64,000 bases of DNA from Chthonobacter rhizosphaerae (GTDB taxonomy: Bacteria; Pseudomonadota; Alphaproteobacteria; Rhizobiales; Pleomorphomonadaceae): the NCBI RefSeq assembly GCF_013839525.1, contig NZ_JACDIS010000003.1, positions 124,001 to 188,000 on the forward strand, in the 5' to 3' direction. The notes beneath the pieces were generated by a model. The model was not told the DNA's origin. It made no database searches and worked only from the letters and a program-made list of their open reading frames with translations. How positions within the stretch are numbered: the first letter of the stretch is position 1; each line of letters begins with the position of its first letter. Of the stretch, positions 54,227 through 63,255 are shown in pieces. A program made the translations under genes and the position numbers.

Positions 54227-54735
54227 ACCGCCCCGTCGATTGGATCCCGGCGTCCGCCGGGATGACGGCCCTCCGCCGTCCGCCGGGATGATGCCCCCCG
54301 CCGCCCCACCCTCCATCGTCATGGTCCGCGAACGCGGACCACCCACGCATTCCCCCCGCCCACCGCACCTCACCGCCCGCGAACGCAGCCCGCCCGCGCC
54401 TCCCCTATCCGTCGCCCCGTCCGCCTCCCCTCCCCGTCATCCCGGTGAAAACCGGGATCCAACCTCACGTCCAGCAAGCCGCGCCCGATCCCGTCCCCCT
54501 CCACCGTCGTGCAAACCGCCCCGTCGATTGGATCCCGGCGTCCGCCGGGATGACGGCCCTCCTGTCAGCGTCCGCCGGGATGACGGCCCTGCCGCCGTCC
54601 GCCGGGATGACGCCCCCCGCCGCCCCACCCTCCATCGTCATGGTCCGCGAACGCGGACCACCCACGCATTCCTTTCCCCCCGCCCGCCCTCCGTCATGGT
54701 CCGCAAACGCGGCGGCCCGCGCTATTCCTCCTCGG
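54227..54735. repeat. Duplicated mixture of family C and D repeats
   Basis: The block 54148-54270 recurs as 54436-54558 (offset 288 bp). Inverted GGCGTCCGCCGGGATGACGG units recur near 54247, 54276, 54536, 54568 and 54596. Family D units with GGTCCGC-gaac-GCGGACC lie at 54317-54353 and 54636-54672, with a decayed one near 54691. The array looks built by local duplication of two repeat families. No gene is supported. Confidence 0.85.
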
Positions 54736-54785
54736 ATGCGCACCTCGCGACATTTCCCTCTTCCATCCCGCCCCGATCCGGCCTA

Positions 54786-54804
54786 TATGCTCATTCCGAG
54801 GATA
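54786..54804. promoter_or_regulatory. NadQ-type operator site 1 upstream of nadA
   Basis: TATGCTC-ATTCC-GAGGATA is a 7-bp-arm dyad with one mismatch. It shares the layout of the site 76 bp downstream. It lies 130 bp before the nadA ATG. The assignment to NadQ is inferred from the presence of nadQ and the family's proposed control of nadABC. Confidence 0.55.
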
Positions 54805-54828
54805 ACTTTCGTTCTCCTCCCAGAACCG

Positions 54829-54850
54829 GCGCCCCCAACGGCGCTTTTTT
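54829..54850 (+). terminator. Short stem with T-run in nadA leader
   Basis: GCGCC-cccaac-GGCGC is followed at once by TTTTTT. The stem is only 5 bp, so termination would be weak. CCGGC at 54826-54830 can instead pair with GCCGG at 54855-54859, an arrangement that could act as an attenuator. It lies between the two operator-like sites. Confidence 0.35.
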
Positions 54851-54861
54851 CGGAGCCGGCT

Positions 54862-54880
54862 TATGCTCATTTTGAGCAAA
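54862..54880. promoter_or_regulatory. NadQ-type operator site 2 upstream of nadA
   Basis: TATGCTC-ATTTT-GAGCAAA, containing the perfect dyad TGCTCA-ttt-TGAGCA, lies 54 bp before the nadA ATG. Its position would overlap or abut the nadA promoter. It is the better of the two matching sites. Confidence 0.6.
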
Positions 54881-54933
54881 TAGCCGTCGAAAGCAGGCGG
54901 CGCCCCGGGGTGGCCGCTCGTCGGTGAGGCCTC

Positions 54934-56013
54934 ATGAACAGCGTCGTCCGTCCCCCCCTGTCGCCGTCGTCCGCCACCGTGACGCTCTCCACCGGCCAGA
55001 TGTTCGAGCGCCTGCCGCGCCCGGATCTCGCCTGGACGCCGGAGATCGCGGCGGAGACCGCGCCCGTCTACGAGAAGGTGCGCACCGTCATCCCGGCGAT
55101 CGAATGGCCCGTCTACGCGCCGCTCGTCAGCGCCATCAACCGGCTGAAGCGGCAGCGCGGCGCCGTCATCCTCGCGCACAACTACCAGACCCCGGAAATC
55201 TTCCACGGCGTCGCCGACATCGTCGGCGACAGCCTGCAGCTCGCCCGCGAGGCGACCCGCGCCAAGGGCGACGTCATCATCCAGTGCGGCGTCCACTTCA
55301 TGGCCGAGACGTCCAAGATCCTGAACATGGACAAGGCCGTGCTCATTCCGGACGGCGAGGCCGGCTGCTCGCTCGCCGCCTCGATCACCGCCGCGGACGT
55401 CCGCCGCCTGAAGGCTCTGCACCCCGGCGCGCCGGTCGTCGCCTACGTGAACACGTCGGCGGACGTGAAGGCGGAGGTGGATATCTGCTGCACCTCGTCG
55501 AACGCCGTGAAGGTGGTCGAAAGCCTCGGCGTGCCGAAGGTCATCATGGTGCCGGACGAATATCTCGCCCGGAACGTGGCGGCGAAGACCCGCGTGGAGA
55601 TCGTCACCTTCGCGGGCCGCTGCGAGGTCCACGAGCGGTTCACCGCCGAGGACGTCGCCGCCTGGAAGGCGGATGATCCGGACGTCACCATCATCGCCCA
55701 TCCGGAATGCTCCCCGGAGGTCGTGGCCGCGTCCGACTTCGCCGGCTCCACCGCCCACATGATCGACTTCGTGAAACGCCGGAAACCCCGCAAGGCGCTC
55801 CTCGTCACCGAATGCTCCATGGCGGACAACGTCACCGCCGAGGCGCCGGAGACCACCTTCGTGAAGCCGTGCAATCTCTGCCCGCACATGAAGCGGATCA
55901 CCCTGGAGAAGATCCTGGCGACGCTCCTCGACATGTCCGGCGAGGTGACCGTCGATCCCGCCGTCGCCGACCGGGCCCGGCGGAGCGTGGAGCGGATGAT
56001 CGCGGTCGGCTGA
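54934..56013 (+). CDS. nadA: Quinolinate synthase A
   Basis: A 359-residue NadA with [22 protein letters not shown] near the start. The likely 4Fe-4S cysteines are in EAGCSLAAS, in TECSMADN and in [14 protein letters not shown]. It condenses iminoaspartate with dihydroxyacetone phosphate to quinolinate. It leads the nadABC operon; nadB starts 97 bp later. Two probable NadQ sites lie upstream. The ATG at 54934 follows GAGG. Confidence 0.97.
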   Translation: MNSVVRPPLSPSSATVTLSTGQMFERLPRPDLAWTPEIAAETAPVYEKVRTVIPAIEWPVYAPLVSAINRLKRQRGAVILAHNYQTPEIFHGVADIVGDSLQLAREATRAKGDVIIQCGVHFMAETSKILNMDKAVLIPDGEAGCSLAASITAADVRRLKALHPGAPVVAYVNTSADVKAEVDICCTSSNAVKVVESLGVPKVIMVPDEYLARNVAAKTRVEIVTFAGRCEVHERFTAEDVAAWKADDPDVTIIAHPECSPEVVAASDFAGSTAHMIDFVKRRKPRKALLVTECSMADNVTAEAPETTFVKPCNLCPHMKRITLEKILATLLDMSGEVTVDPAVADRARRSVERMIAVG

Positions 56014-56110
56014 TCCGCCGGCCCGCTCCCGTCCGCCTCCCGGAGGCGGCCGTCATGGCCGCCTCGCCCAACCCGGTCCTCTCTCCCGTCCCCCGGGGAG
56101 GTCTCATGCC

Positions 56111-57661
56111 ATGTCCCGCATCCTGATCGTCGGCGGCGGTCTCGCCGGCCTGTTCACCGCCCTGAAGCTCGCGCCCCGTCCGGTCACCGTGCTCAGCCCC
56201 GCGCCGCTCGGCGAGGGCGCCTCCTCCGCCTGGGCCCAGGGCGGCATCGCCGCCGCCGTCAGCGAGGGCGACAGTCCGGAGGCGCACACCGCCGACACGG
56301 TCGCGGCCGGCGCCGGCCTCGTGGACGAAGCCGTCATGCTGGCGGTCGCCCGCGAGGCGCCCGCCCGCATCGACGACCTTCTCGCCTTCGGCGTGCCGTT
56401 CGACCGCGACCTGGAAGGCCGGCTCGCCGTCTCCCGCGAGGCCGCCCATTCGGCCCGCCGCATCGTCCGGGTCGATGGCGACCGGGCCGGCGCGGCCGTC
56501 ATGGCGGCGCTCGTCGCCGCGGTCCGGCGCACGCCCTCCATCACCGTCGTGGAAGGCGCGACGGTGGACCGCCTCGCCGTGGAGGACGGCCGGGTGACCG
56601 GCGTCTCCGCCCGGATGGCGAGCGGCGCGCGCCTCGTCATTCCGGCCGGCGCCGTGGTGCTCGCCACCGGCGGCATCGGCCACTGCTACGCGGTCACCAC
56701 CAACCCGGCGGAGGCGTCCGGCCTCGGGCTCGCGGTGGCGGCGGAGGCGGGCGCGCTCGTGGCCGACCCGGAGTTCGTCCAGTTCCATCCGACCGCGCTC
56801 GCGGTCGGCCGCGACCCGGCGCCGCTCGCCACCGAGGCGCTCCGGGGCGAGGGCGCGATCCTGGTCGACCGGTTCGGCCGGCGGTTCCTCGAGGGCGTCC
56901 ACCCGGACGCGGAACTCGCTCCGCGCGACGTGGTCGCCCGGGCGGTGCACCAGGCGGTCGCGAGCGGCCGGGGCGCCTTCCTGGACACCCGGGCGGCGAT
57001 CGGGGACAGGGTCGAGAGCCGCTTCCCGACGGTGTTCGCGGCCGCGATGGCCGCCGGCGTCGACCCGCGGCTCGCCCCCATCCCGGTCGCCCCCGCCGCT
57101 CACTACCACATGGGCGGCATTGCAACCTGCGCGCGTGGCCGCACGAACGTCCCGGGGCTCTGGGCGGTCGGCGAGGTCGCGTCCACGGGGGTCCACGGGG
57201 CGAACCGGCTGGCGTCCAACTCGCTCCTGGAGGCGGTCGTGTTCGGCGCCCGCGTGGCGGAGGACCTCTTCGGCGTCGATCTCCCCGATGTCGGCGACAT
57301 GGTGGCCACAGTGGGCCATGTGGAGGCCGACGAACGCCCGATTTCCGACGACATACGGCAGGTGAGGCGCGTGTTGTCGGCCCATGTGGGCGTGGTCCGC
57401 ACCGGGGACGACCTCGCCGAGGCGGTGGTCGCGCTCGACCGGATCGCCACCTCCGGAACGACCCGCCGGGCCCGGCTGATGGCGACCGTCGGCCTCCTGG
57501 TGGCGACCGCCGCCCTCGCCCGCACCGAGACCCGCGGCGGCCATTGCCGCGCCGATCACCCGGCCGCGGACCCGGCGCAGGCCCGCCGGACCGTCACCAC
57601 GCTCGCCGCCGCCAAGGCCGCCGCGGCGGCGCTCGCCGATGCCAAGAGGTTGACAGCATGA
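56111..57661 (+). CDS. nadB: L-aspartate oxidase
   Basis: A 516-residue flavoprotein with FAD-binding [18 protein letters not shown] at the start, [28 protein letters not shown], and [13 protein letters not shown] with active-site His. [15 protein letters not shown] closes the FAD domain. It oxidises aspartate to iminoaspartate for NadA. GGGGAGG precedes the ATG by 10 nt. Its stop overlaps the nadC start (ATGA). The helical C-terminal domain is present. Confidence 0.97.
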   Translation: MSRILIVGGGLAGLFTALKLAPRPVTVLSPAPLGEGASSAWAQGGIAAAVSEGDSPEAHTADTVAAGAGLVDEAVMLAVAREAPARIDDLLAFGVPFDRDLEGRLAVSREAAHSARRIVRVDGDRAGAAVMAALVAAVRRTPSITVVEGATVDRLAVEDGRVTGVSARMASGARLVIPAGAVVLATGGIGHCYAVTTNPAEASGLGLAVAAEAGALVADPEFVQFHPTALAVGRDPAPLATEALRGEGAILVDRFGRRFLEGVHPDAELAPRDVVARAVHQAVASGRGAFLDTRAAIGDRVESRFPTVFAAAMAAGVDPRLAPIPVAPAAHYHMGGIATCARGRTNVPGLWAVGEVASTGVHGANRLASNSLLEAVVFGARVAEDLFGVDLPDVGDMVATVGHVEADERPISDDIRQVRRVLSAHVGVVRTGDDLAEAVVALDRIATSGTTRRARLMATVGLLVATAALARTETRGGHCRADHPAADPAQARRTVTTLAAAKAAAAALADAKRLTA

Positions 57662-58521
57662 TGGTTTCGCTTCCGCCCGCGCTGCCGCGCCCGCTCGTTG
57701 ACGACGCCGTCAAGGCCGCCCTCCTGGAGGATCTCGGCCGGGCCGGCGACATCACCACCCAGGCGACGATCCCGCCCGGCACGGCCGCCCGGCTGGTCAT
57801 CCGCGGCCGCAAGCCGGGCGTGATCGCCGGCCTGCCGCTCGCCGTCTCCGCCTTCCGGCAGATCGATCCGGACGTCCGCTTCCACGCGCACGTCCAGGAT
57901 GGCGCCCGGATCGACGCCGGCACCATCGTGGCGACGGTGGAAGGTGAAGCAAGATCAATGCTTTCCGCCGAACGGGTGGCGCTCAACTTCCTCGGCCGAC
58001 TGTCCGGCGTCGCCACCGCGACCCGCCGCTTCGCCGACGCCATCGCCCATACGCCGGCGCGGATCACCTGCACCCGCAAGACCACGCCGGGGCTCCGGGC
58101 GTTCGAGAAATACGCGGTCAAGCTCGGCGGCGGCTCCAACCACCGCTTCGGTCTCGACGACGCCATCCTGATCAAGGACAACCACGTGGCCGTCGCCGGC
58201 GGCGTCAAACCCGCCATCGAGCGGGCCCGCGCCTTCTCCGGCCATCTGGTCCGGGTCGAGGTGGAGGTGGACACGCTCGACCAGCTCCGTGAGGCGCTGG
58301 AGGCGGGGCCGGACGTGGTGCTCCTCGACAACATGGCGCCCGGAACGCTCCGCGAGGCGGTCGCCATCACGGCCCGGCGGGCGATCACCGAGGCGTCCGG
58401 CACCATCGCGCTTGACACGATCGCGGCCGTCGCGGAGACCGGAGTCGATTATATTTCAAGCGGTTGGATCACCCACTCGTCGCCGGTCCTGGACCTCGGG
58501 CTCGACGTGGACATGGGCTGA
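57658..58521 (+). CDS. nadC: Nicotinate-nucleotide pyrophosphorylase (carboxylating)
   Basis: A 287-residue NadC (quinolinate phosphoribosyltransferase). It has [76 protein letters not shown] and [15 protein letters not shown]. It converts quinolinate and PRPP to NaMN. It overlaps nadB by 4 bp and ends the operon. The ATG at 57661 is an equally possible start one codon on. It is convergent with glyQ. Confidence 0.97.
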   Translation: MMVSLPPALPRPLVDDAVKAALLEDLGRAGDITTQATIPPGTAARLVIRGRKPGVIAGLPLAVSAFRQIDPDVRFHAHVQDGARIDAGTIVATVEGEARSMLSAERVALNFLGRLSGVATATRRFADAIAHTPARITCTRKTTPGLRAFEKYAVKLGGGSNHRFGLDDAILIKDNHVAVAGGVKPAIERARAFSGHLVRVEVEVDTLDQLREALEAGPDVVLLDNMAPGTLREAVAITARRAITEASGTIALDTIAAVAETGVDYISSGWITHSSPVLDLGLDVDMG

Positions 58522-58594
58522 GCCGGGCCGCCCCGGCTCCCTCGCGCCATGGCGGGCCGACCTTTCCACCCGGAGCGGGCGGCCGCCCGGGCGA

Positions 58595-59551
58595 TCAGGC
58601 TCCGCCGGCCTCGGTCTGCAGCCAGGCCTCGCCGCAGGCCTTGGCGAGCTCGCGGACGCGCAGGATGTAGCTCTGGCGCTCGGTCACCGAGATGACGCCG
58701 CGGGCGTCCAGGAGATTGAACCGGTGGCTCGCCTTGATGCACTGGTCGTAGGCCGGCAGCACGCACTTGTGGCGGCGGACGATCTGGTCGGCCGTCGCGG
58801 CGCCCTTCTCCAAGAGCGACCGGCACTCGGCTTCCGCGTCCTTGAAGTGCTGCATCAGCATGGCCGGATCGGCGTATTCGAAGTTATGGCGGGAGTATTC
58901 CTCTTCGGCCTGCTTGAACACGTCGCCGTAGGTGACCTTCTCGTCGCCCTCGCGGCCGTTGAAGTTCAACTCGAAACCGTTGTCGACGCCCTGGAGATAC
59001 ATGGCGAGACGTTCCAGGCCGTAGGTGAGTTCGCCGGAAACCGGTGAACACTCGATGCCGGCGACCTGCTGGAAGTAGGTGAACTGCGACACCTCCATGC
59101 CGTCGCACCAGCATTCCCAGCCGAGGCCCCAGGCGCCAAGGGTGGGGCTCTCCCAGTCGTCCTCCACGAAGCGCAGGTCGTGCACAGCCGGGTCGATGCC
59201 GATGGCGTAGAGGCTCTTGAGGTAGAGGTCCTGGATGTTCTTCGGCGACGGCTTCAGGATCACCTGGAACTGGTAATAGTGCTGGAACCGGTTGGGGTTC
59301 TCGCCATAGCGGCCGTCCGTCGGCCGGCGGGACGGCTGGACGTAGGCGGCGTTCCAGCGCTTCGGCCCGAGCGAGCGGAGCGTGGTGGCCGGATGGAAGG
59401 TGCCGGCGCCCACCTCCATGTCGTAGGGCTGGAGGATGACGCAGCCCTGCTCGGCCCAGAAGCGCTGCAACGTGAGGATCAGGCCCTGGAACGACCGCCG
59501 CGGGTCGTTCGGATCGACGGCTGGGGACGATATCGCGGGGGACGAGATCAT
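58595..59551 (-). CDS. glyQ: Glycyl-tRNA synthetase alpha subunit
   Basis: A 318-residue GlyQ with [56 protein letters not shown] and [13 protein letters not shown], the class II core of the alpha2beta2 enzyme. It activates glycine and charges tRNA-Gly together with the beta subunit, GlyS. The first 14 residues are a non-conserved extension. glyS is not adjacent: the next gene downstream is nadC on the opposite strand. Confidence 0.97.
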   Translation of the reverse strand: MISSPAISSPAVDPNDPRRSFQGLILTLQRFWAEQGCVILQPYDMEVGAGTFHPATTLRSLGPKRWNAAYVQPSRRPTDGRYGENPNRFQHYYQFQVILKPSPKNIQDLYLKSLYAIGIDPAVHDLRFVEDDWESPTLGAWGLGWECWCDGMEVSQFTYFQQVAGIECSPVSGELTYGLERLAMYLQGVDNGFELNFNGREGDEKVTYGDVFKQAEEEYSRHNFEYADPAMLMQHFKDAEAECRSLLEKGAATADQIVRRHKCVLPAYDQCIKASHRFNLLDARGVISVTERQSYILRVRELAKACGEAWLQTEAGGA

Positions 59552-59696
59552 GGTCGGGCGGTCCGGCGGGCTGAAGACGGGAACGAAGCCGCCAGCGGCG
59601 CCGGCGAACGTCGCCCGTCTTTAGGAGCGCGGGACGGTGCGGTCAAGCGAGCTGGACGGTTCGCCGGGCGCGGCGCCAACCGGCACGATCGGCCGG

Positions 59697-59888
59697 TCAG
59701 CCCTCGTCGTGGCGACGGAGCTGGTAGACGCCGGTGCGCGGGTCCTTCTCCAGCGGAATCACGACGGGATCCGGCGTGCGCTGGGCATCCTCGATCACCT
59801 TGGCGACGCGCCGCATCTCCTGCTTCACAACGCGGCCGACGACATAGAGACCGGCGCCCGCCAGGGCGACGACGACGAGTGGGGGCAT
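59697..59888 (-). CDS. Small membrane-anchored protein
   Basis: A 63-residue product with one N-terminal hydrophobic helix (PPLVVVALAGAGLYVVGRV) and a charged C-terminus (KQEMRRVAKVIEDAQ, VIPLEKDPRTGVYQLRR). GAGGAG lies 6 nt before the ATG. Similar short proteins occur between glyQ and S49 peptidase genes of Hyphomicrobiales, to my recollection. It is probably an inner-membrane protein with a cytoplasmic tail. The function is unknown. Confidence 0.75.
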   Translation of the reverse strand: MPPLVVVALAGAGLYVVGRVVKQEMRRVAKVIEDAQRTPDPVVIPLEKDPRTGVYQLRRHDEG

Positions 59889-60010
59889 GTCCAACTCCTC
59901 TCATCCGAGCGGACATCTCACCACCCTCGCCGATGCGATGCAAGCCGCATCCCCGGTCGGACTCGCCGATGGGATACGGCCGGCCGGACGCCGAGGCGGG
60001 GCCGGTCGCC

Positions 60011-60874
60011 TCAGAGACCGAAGCGCGCATAGAGCGCGCGCAGTTCGATCGCCGTGAGCGCCTCGTCCACGCAGATCGCCGGACCGCCCATGCCGGACGC
60101 GAGAAAACCGCCGAGACCCGGCGGCCGCCGGCGGAAAAGGCTGCGTTCCTGGGCGACGAGCCGCGGAACCGCGTGCTCGCCGAAGCGAGTCTTCAGGTCG
60201 GTGCGCATGTCCCCGGTGCGGTCCACGAGGCCGAGGGCGCGCGCCGCCTCGCCGGCCCAGAACAGGCCGGAGAAGAGATCCTCGCTGGTGCTGAGGGACG
60301 CGCCGCGACGTTCGGTCACGAGCTCGATGAACATCTGGTGCACGTCGCGCTGCAGCGCCTTCAGGTGCTCCACGTCGTCCGGGTTCTCCGGCTGGAACGG
60401 GTCGAGCGTCACCTTGCGGGTGCCGGAGGTGTAGACGCGCCGCTCGATGCCGTAGCGCTCGATGAAGCGGTCGAGGCCGAAGCTCGCCGAGACCACGCCG
60501 ATGGAGCCCACGATGGACGACGGGTCGGCCACGATCTCGTCGGCCGCGCAGGCGATCATGTAGCCGCCGGACGCCGCCACGTCCTCCACGTAGGCGATCA
60601 CCGTCTTGTTCTTCTCCGCCGCCAGCTGGCGGATGCGCTTGTGGATGAGGTGGGACTGCACCGGCGAGCCGCCGGGCGAGTTGATCAGGATCGCGACGGC
60701 CGGGGCGCGCTTCACCGCGAACGCGCGCTCCAGCCCCTGGGCCACCGCCGCGAGCGAGAGACCCGGCCGGAAGGGCGTGCCGATGCCGATGGCGCCGGCG
60801 AGCCGAACCACGGGGATGACCGGCCCCTTGTGGCGGAACTTAGCGGGCAGGACGGACGACAGGGCTTGTAGCAA
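60011..60874 (-). CDS. S49-family serine protease (SppA/SohB-like)
   Basis: A 287-residue signal-peptide-peptidase-like protease. It has VAILINSPGGSPVQSHLI, the nucleophile Ser in VAASGGYMIACAADEI, SSIVGSIGVVSASFG, and SGTRKVTLDPF carrying the probable catalytic Lys. There is no clear N-terminal transmembrane helix, so it may be cytoplasmic or peripheral. The start is TTG, with GGAG 8 nt upstream. Its ORF is followed by the glyQ block on the same strand. Confidence 0.92.
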   Translation of the reverse strand: MLQALSSVLPAKFRHKGPVIPVVRLAGAIGIGTPFRPGLSLAAVAQGLERAFAVKRAPAVAILINSPGGSPVQSHLIHKRIRQLAAEKNKTVIAYVEDVAASGGYMIACAADEIVADPSSIVGSIGVVSASFGLDRFIERYGIERRVYTSGTRKVTLDPFQPENPDDVEHLKALQRDVHQMFIELVTERRGASLSTSEDLFSGLFWAGEAARALGLVDRTGDMRTDLKTRFGEHAVPRLVAQERSLFRRRPPGLGGFLASGMGGPAICVDEALTAIELRALYARFGL

Positions 60875-60976
60875 GGGCGGGCTCCGCTTGGGGGACGGGT
60901 CGGAAAGGACGGCTCGGCTTCTGGCCGACCTTGATATGGCGAGCTCACGGCGGTTCGGCAATCGCGCCGGCCCCGC

Positions 60977-61783
60977 TCATCCCCACCAGGGCACGGCGAG
61001 ATCCGCCCCGCGGAGCACCGCGTCGGCCCGGGTGGTCCAGCCGCCGTCCGGCCCGTGGAGCACGAGGGGCGGCAGAAGCCGGAGCGGCGCGCGGCCCTGG
61101 GGCCTGCCTCGGACGATCACCCGCGTGGCCGCCCCGTCGGCCCGCGGATGGACCGGCAGGACCGCCAGGGAGCCGAAGCGCGTGCCGATCGCGTCCAGGA
61201 GACGCGGCAGTTCGTCGGCCCGGAAGATGACCGTGACGGTGCCGCGCGGGTCGAGAAGACGCGCGGCCGTGCGGAGCCAGAGCGGCAGGTCGTCGGGCGC
61301 GAGCGCGTGGGCGCCCTCGCGGGCGCCGGCCGGCGAGGGCCGCATCCGGTCGCGCGGGTGAAAGGGCGGGTTCATGATCACATGGTGAGCGCCGTGCCGC
61401 TCCAGGCCGGCGGCGTCGTGGTCGGACGCGGGCGCCGTCACGTCGGCCTCGATCACGCTCGCCCGGCCGGCGAGGCCCGCCGCGTTGGCGGCGATGTTCT
61501 GCCGGGCGAGCGCGGCCGCGACCGGGTCCCGCTCCACCAGCACCACGTCGGCGGCCGGGCAGCGGGCGGCGACGCAGAGGCCCGCGACGCCGACGCCGGC
61601 CCCGAGGTCCACCACGCGGCCCGCGACGTCGGCGTCGAGCGCGGCGGACAGGAGAACCGCGTCGAGGCCCGAGCGATGGGCGCCGGCGGCGGGCTGGGCC
61701 ATGGTGAGGCGCCGATCGAGAAAGCCGTCGCGGGTGACGGCTTCGCCCCGGCCGGCCCCGGCGCCCAAGGAGTCGACGCTCAT
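60977..61783 (-). CDS. TrmN6-like tRNA1(Val) adenine methyltransferase family
   Basis: A 268-residue SAM-dependent methyltransferase. It has VVDLGAGVGVAGLCVAAR, VERDPVAAALARQNIAANA and the N6-adenine motif NPPF in HHVIMNPPFHPRD. GTVTVIFRADELPRLLDAI follows. It resembles YfiC/TrmN6, which modifies A37 of tRNA-Val, but the target here is inferred. Its ATG overlaps the DUF2007 stop by 4 bp. Located between a protease and DUF2007 in a conserved alphaproteobacterial cluster. Confidence 0.92.
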   Translation of the reverse strand: MSVDSLGAGAGRGEAVTRDGFLDRRLTMAQPAAGAHRSGLDAVLLSAALDADVAGRVVDLGAGVGVAGLCVAARCPAADVVLVERDPVAAALARQNIAANAAGLAGRASVIEADVTAPASDHDAAGLERHGAHHVIMNPPFHPRDRMRPSPAGAREGAHALAPDDLPLWLRTAARLLDPRGTVTVIFRADELPRLLDAIGTRFGSLAVLPVHPRADGAATRVIVRGRPQGRAPLRLLPPLVLHGPDGGWTTRADAVLRGADLAVPWWG

Positions 61784-62019
61784 GGGCGGCCTTTCGGCGG
61801 GGGGCGCAGTTCGGCGCCGAGGCCCGCGTCCACCATCAACCGGCGGGCGGCGTCGGCCCGATCGCTGTCCACGAGGATGCGCCTCGGGAAGATGCCGATG
61901 GAGCCGTCGACCGAGCTGACCGCCTGGTCGGCGACGAGGTGGTCGATGTGCGCGTCCCGGAGCAGCGCCTCGACGAAGGAGATGAGCACGAGATCGTTGG
62001 TGCGGATCAGTTCTTCCAT
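61780..62019 (-). CDS. DUF2007 protein
   Basis: A 79-residue DUF2007 protein (MEELIRTNDLVLISFVEALL, DAHIDHLVADQAVSSVDGSI, RRILVDSDRADAARRLM). This fold is a small alpha/beta domain thought to take part in signalling, without known activity. It overlaps the methyltransferase by 4 bp and is divergent from the polyprenyl synthase gene, 171 bp away. The start at 62019 fits the usual family length. Confidence 0.9.
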   Translation of the reverse strand: MEELIRTNDLVLISFVEALLRDAHIDHLVADQAVSSVDGSIGIFPRRILVDSDRADAARRLMVDAGLGAELRPPPKGRP

Positions 62020-62190
62020 GAATGCTCTCGCCGATCCGCGGCAGGCGGATCTCCCCTCAAGAGGTCGGACAGCGAAAGGCGGTTGGCAAGAGGGCCAGGG
62101 CAGTGCAAAGGAAGGGGGCGTCGAAGCTTGCCGGGGGGACCCCGCCTCCCTATGCTTCCGCGCGAACGGACTGGTACGGGAGACGAGGGC

Positions 62191-63216
62191 GTGAGCGTGG
62201 TCGCATCCATGGGCCGGAAGGAGAAGGCGCAGGGCGCGGAACCGTCCATCGCGCCCCTCATCGAGCTTGCCGGGCCGGATATGGAACGGGTCAACGCGCT
62301 CATCCTGGACATGGCCGGCTCCAACGCGGACATGATACCCGAGATCGCCCGGCACCTGATCGATTCGGGCGGCAAGCGGCTGCGGCCCCTGCTCACACTC
62401 GCGGCCGCCAAGGCGTTCGGCTACGAGGGCGACAACCATGTGAAGCTCGCCGCCTCCGTGGAATTCATGCACACCGCCACCCTCCTCCACGACGACGTGG
62501 TGGACGAGAGCGAGATGCGCCGCGGCAAGCTGTCGGCGCGCATGCTGTGGGGCAACCAGGCGAGCGTGCTCGTCGGCGACTACCTGCTCGGGCAGGCGTT
62601 CCGCATGATGGTGGAGGTCGGCTCCCTCGACGCGCTGCGCGTCCTGTCGGACGCCGCCGCGGTGATCGCCGAGGGCGAGGTGATGCAGCTCGCCGCCGCA
62701 AAGAACATCGAGACCGAGGAGGCGGCCTACCTGCGCGTGATCAACGCCAAGACCGCCGCCCTGTTCGCCGCCGCCTGCGAGGTGGGACCGATCATCGCGG
62801 GCTCCGCGCCGGAGATGCGCGCGGCCTATTCGGCCTACGGCACGAATCTCGGCCTCGCCTTCCAGCTCGTGGACGACGCGCTCGACTACGGCGGCTCGTC
62901 CATGACGCTCGGCAAGCGGGTGGGCGACGACTTCCGGGAAGGCAAGGTGACCCTGCCGGTGGTGCTCGCCATCCGGGCCGGGGACGCCCGCGAGCGGGCG
63001 TTCTGGAAGCGCACCATCGAGGACGGCGCGATCGAGGACGGCGATCTCGACCGGGCGATCGGGCTGCTCCGGGCCCATGGCGCCATCGCCGAAACCGTGA
63101 GCCGGGCGAAGGCCTATGGCGAGGCGGCCGTGGCGGCGCTTTCCGCGACGCCGGCCGGCCCCTATCGCGACGCCCTCGTCGGCGTGGTCGCGTTCTGCGT
63201 CAGCCGCGTGAGCTGA
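62191..63216 (+). CDS. ispB: Octaprenyl/polyprenyl diphosphate synthase
   Basis: A 341-residue trans-prenyltransferase. The first Asp-rich motif DDVVD is at residues 101-105 and the second, DDALD, at 228-232; GGKRLRPLLTLAAAKAFG and GEVMQLAAAKN are also present. The small residues before the first motif suggest a long-chain product, for the ubiquinone side chain. The start is GTG at 62191, with GGGAG and GAGG upstream; it gives the expected N-terminus VSVVASMGRKEK. ispE is convergent downstream. Confidence 0.94.
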   Translation: MSVVASMGRKEKAQGAEPSIAPLIELAGPDMERVNALILDMAGSNADMIPEIARHLIDSGGKRLRPLLTLAAAKAFGYEGDNHVKLAASVEFMHTATLLHDDVVDESEMRRGKLSARMLWGNQASVLVGDYLLGQAFRMMVEVGSLDALRVLSDAAAVIAEGEVMQLAAAKNIETEEAAYLRVINAKTAALFAAACEVGPIIAGSAPEMRAAYSAYGTNLGLAFQLVDDALDYGGSSMTLGKRVGDDFREGKVTLPVVLAIRAGDARERAFWKRTIEDGAIEDGDLDRAIGLLRAHGAIAETVSRAKAYGEAAVAALSATPAGPYRDALVGVVAFCVSRVS

Positions 63217-63255
63217 CCGTCCCGCCGAAGTGAACCCACCGCCGACGCCCCCTGC

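Noticed and set aside
53745-54927. Pro/Arg-rich open frames in both directions
   Set aside because: They are translations of the tandem repeats and have no independent coding evidence.
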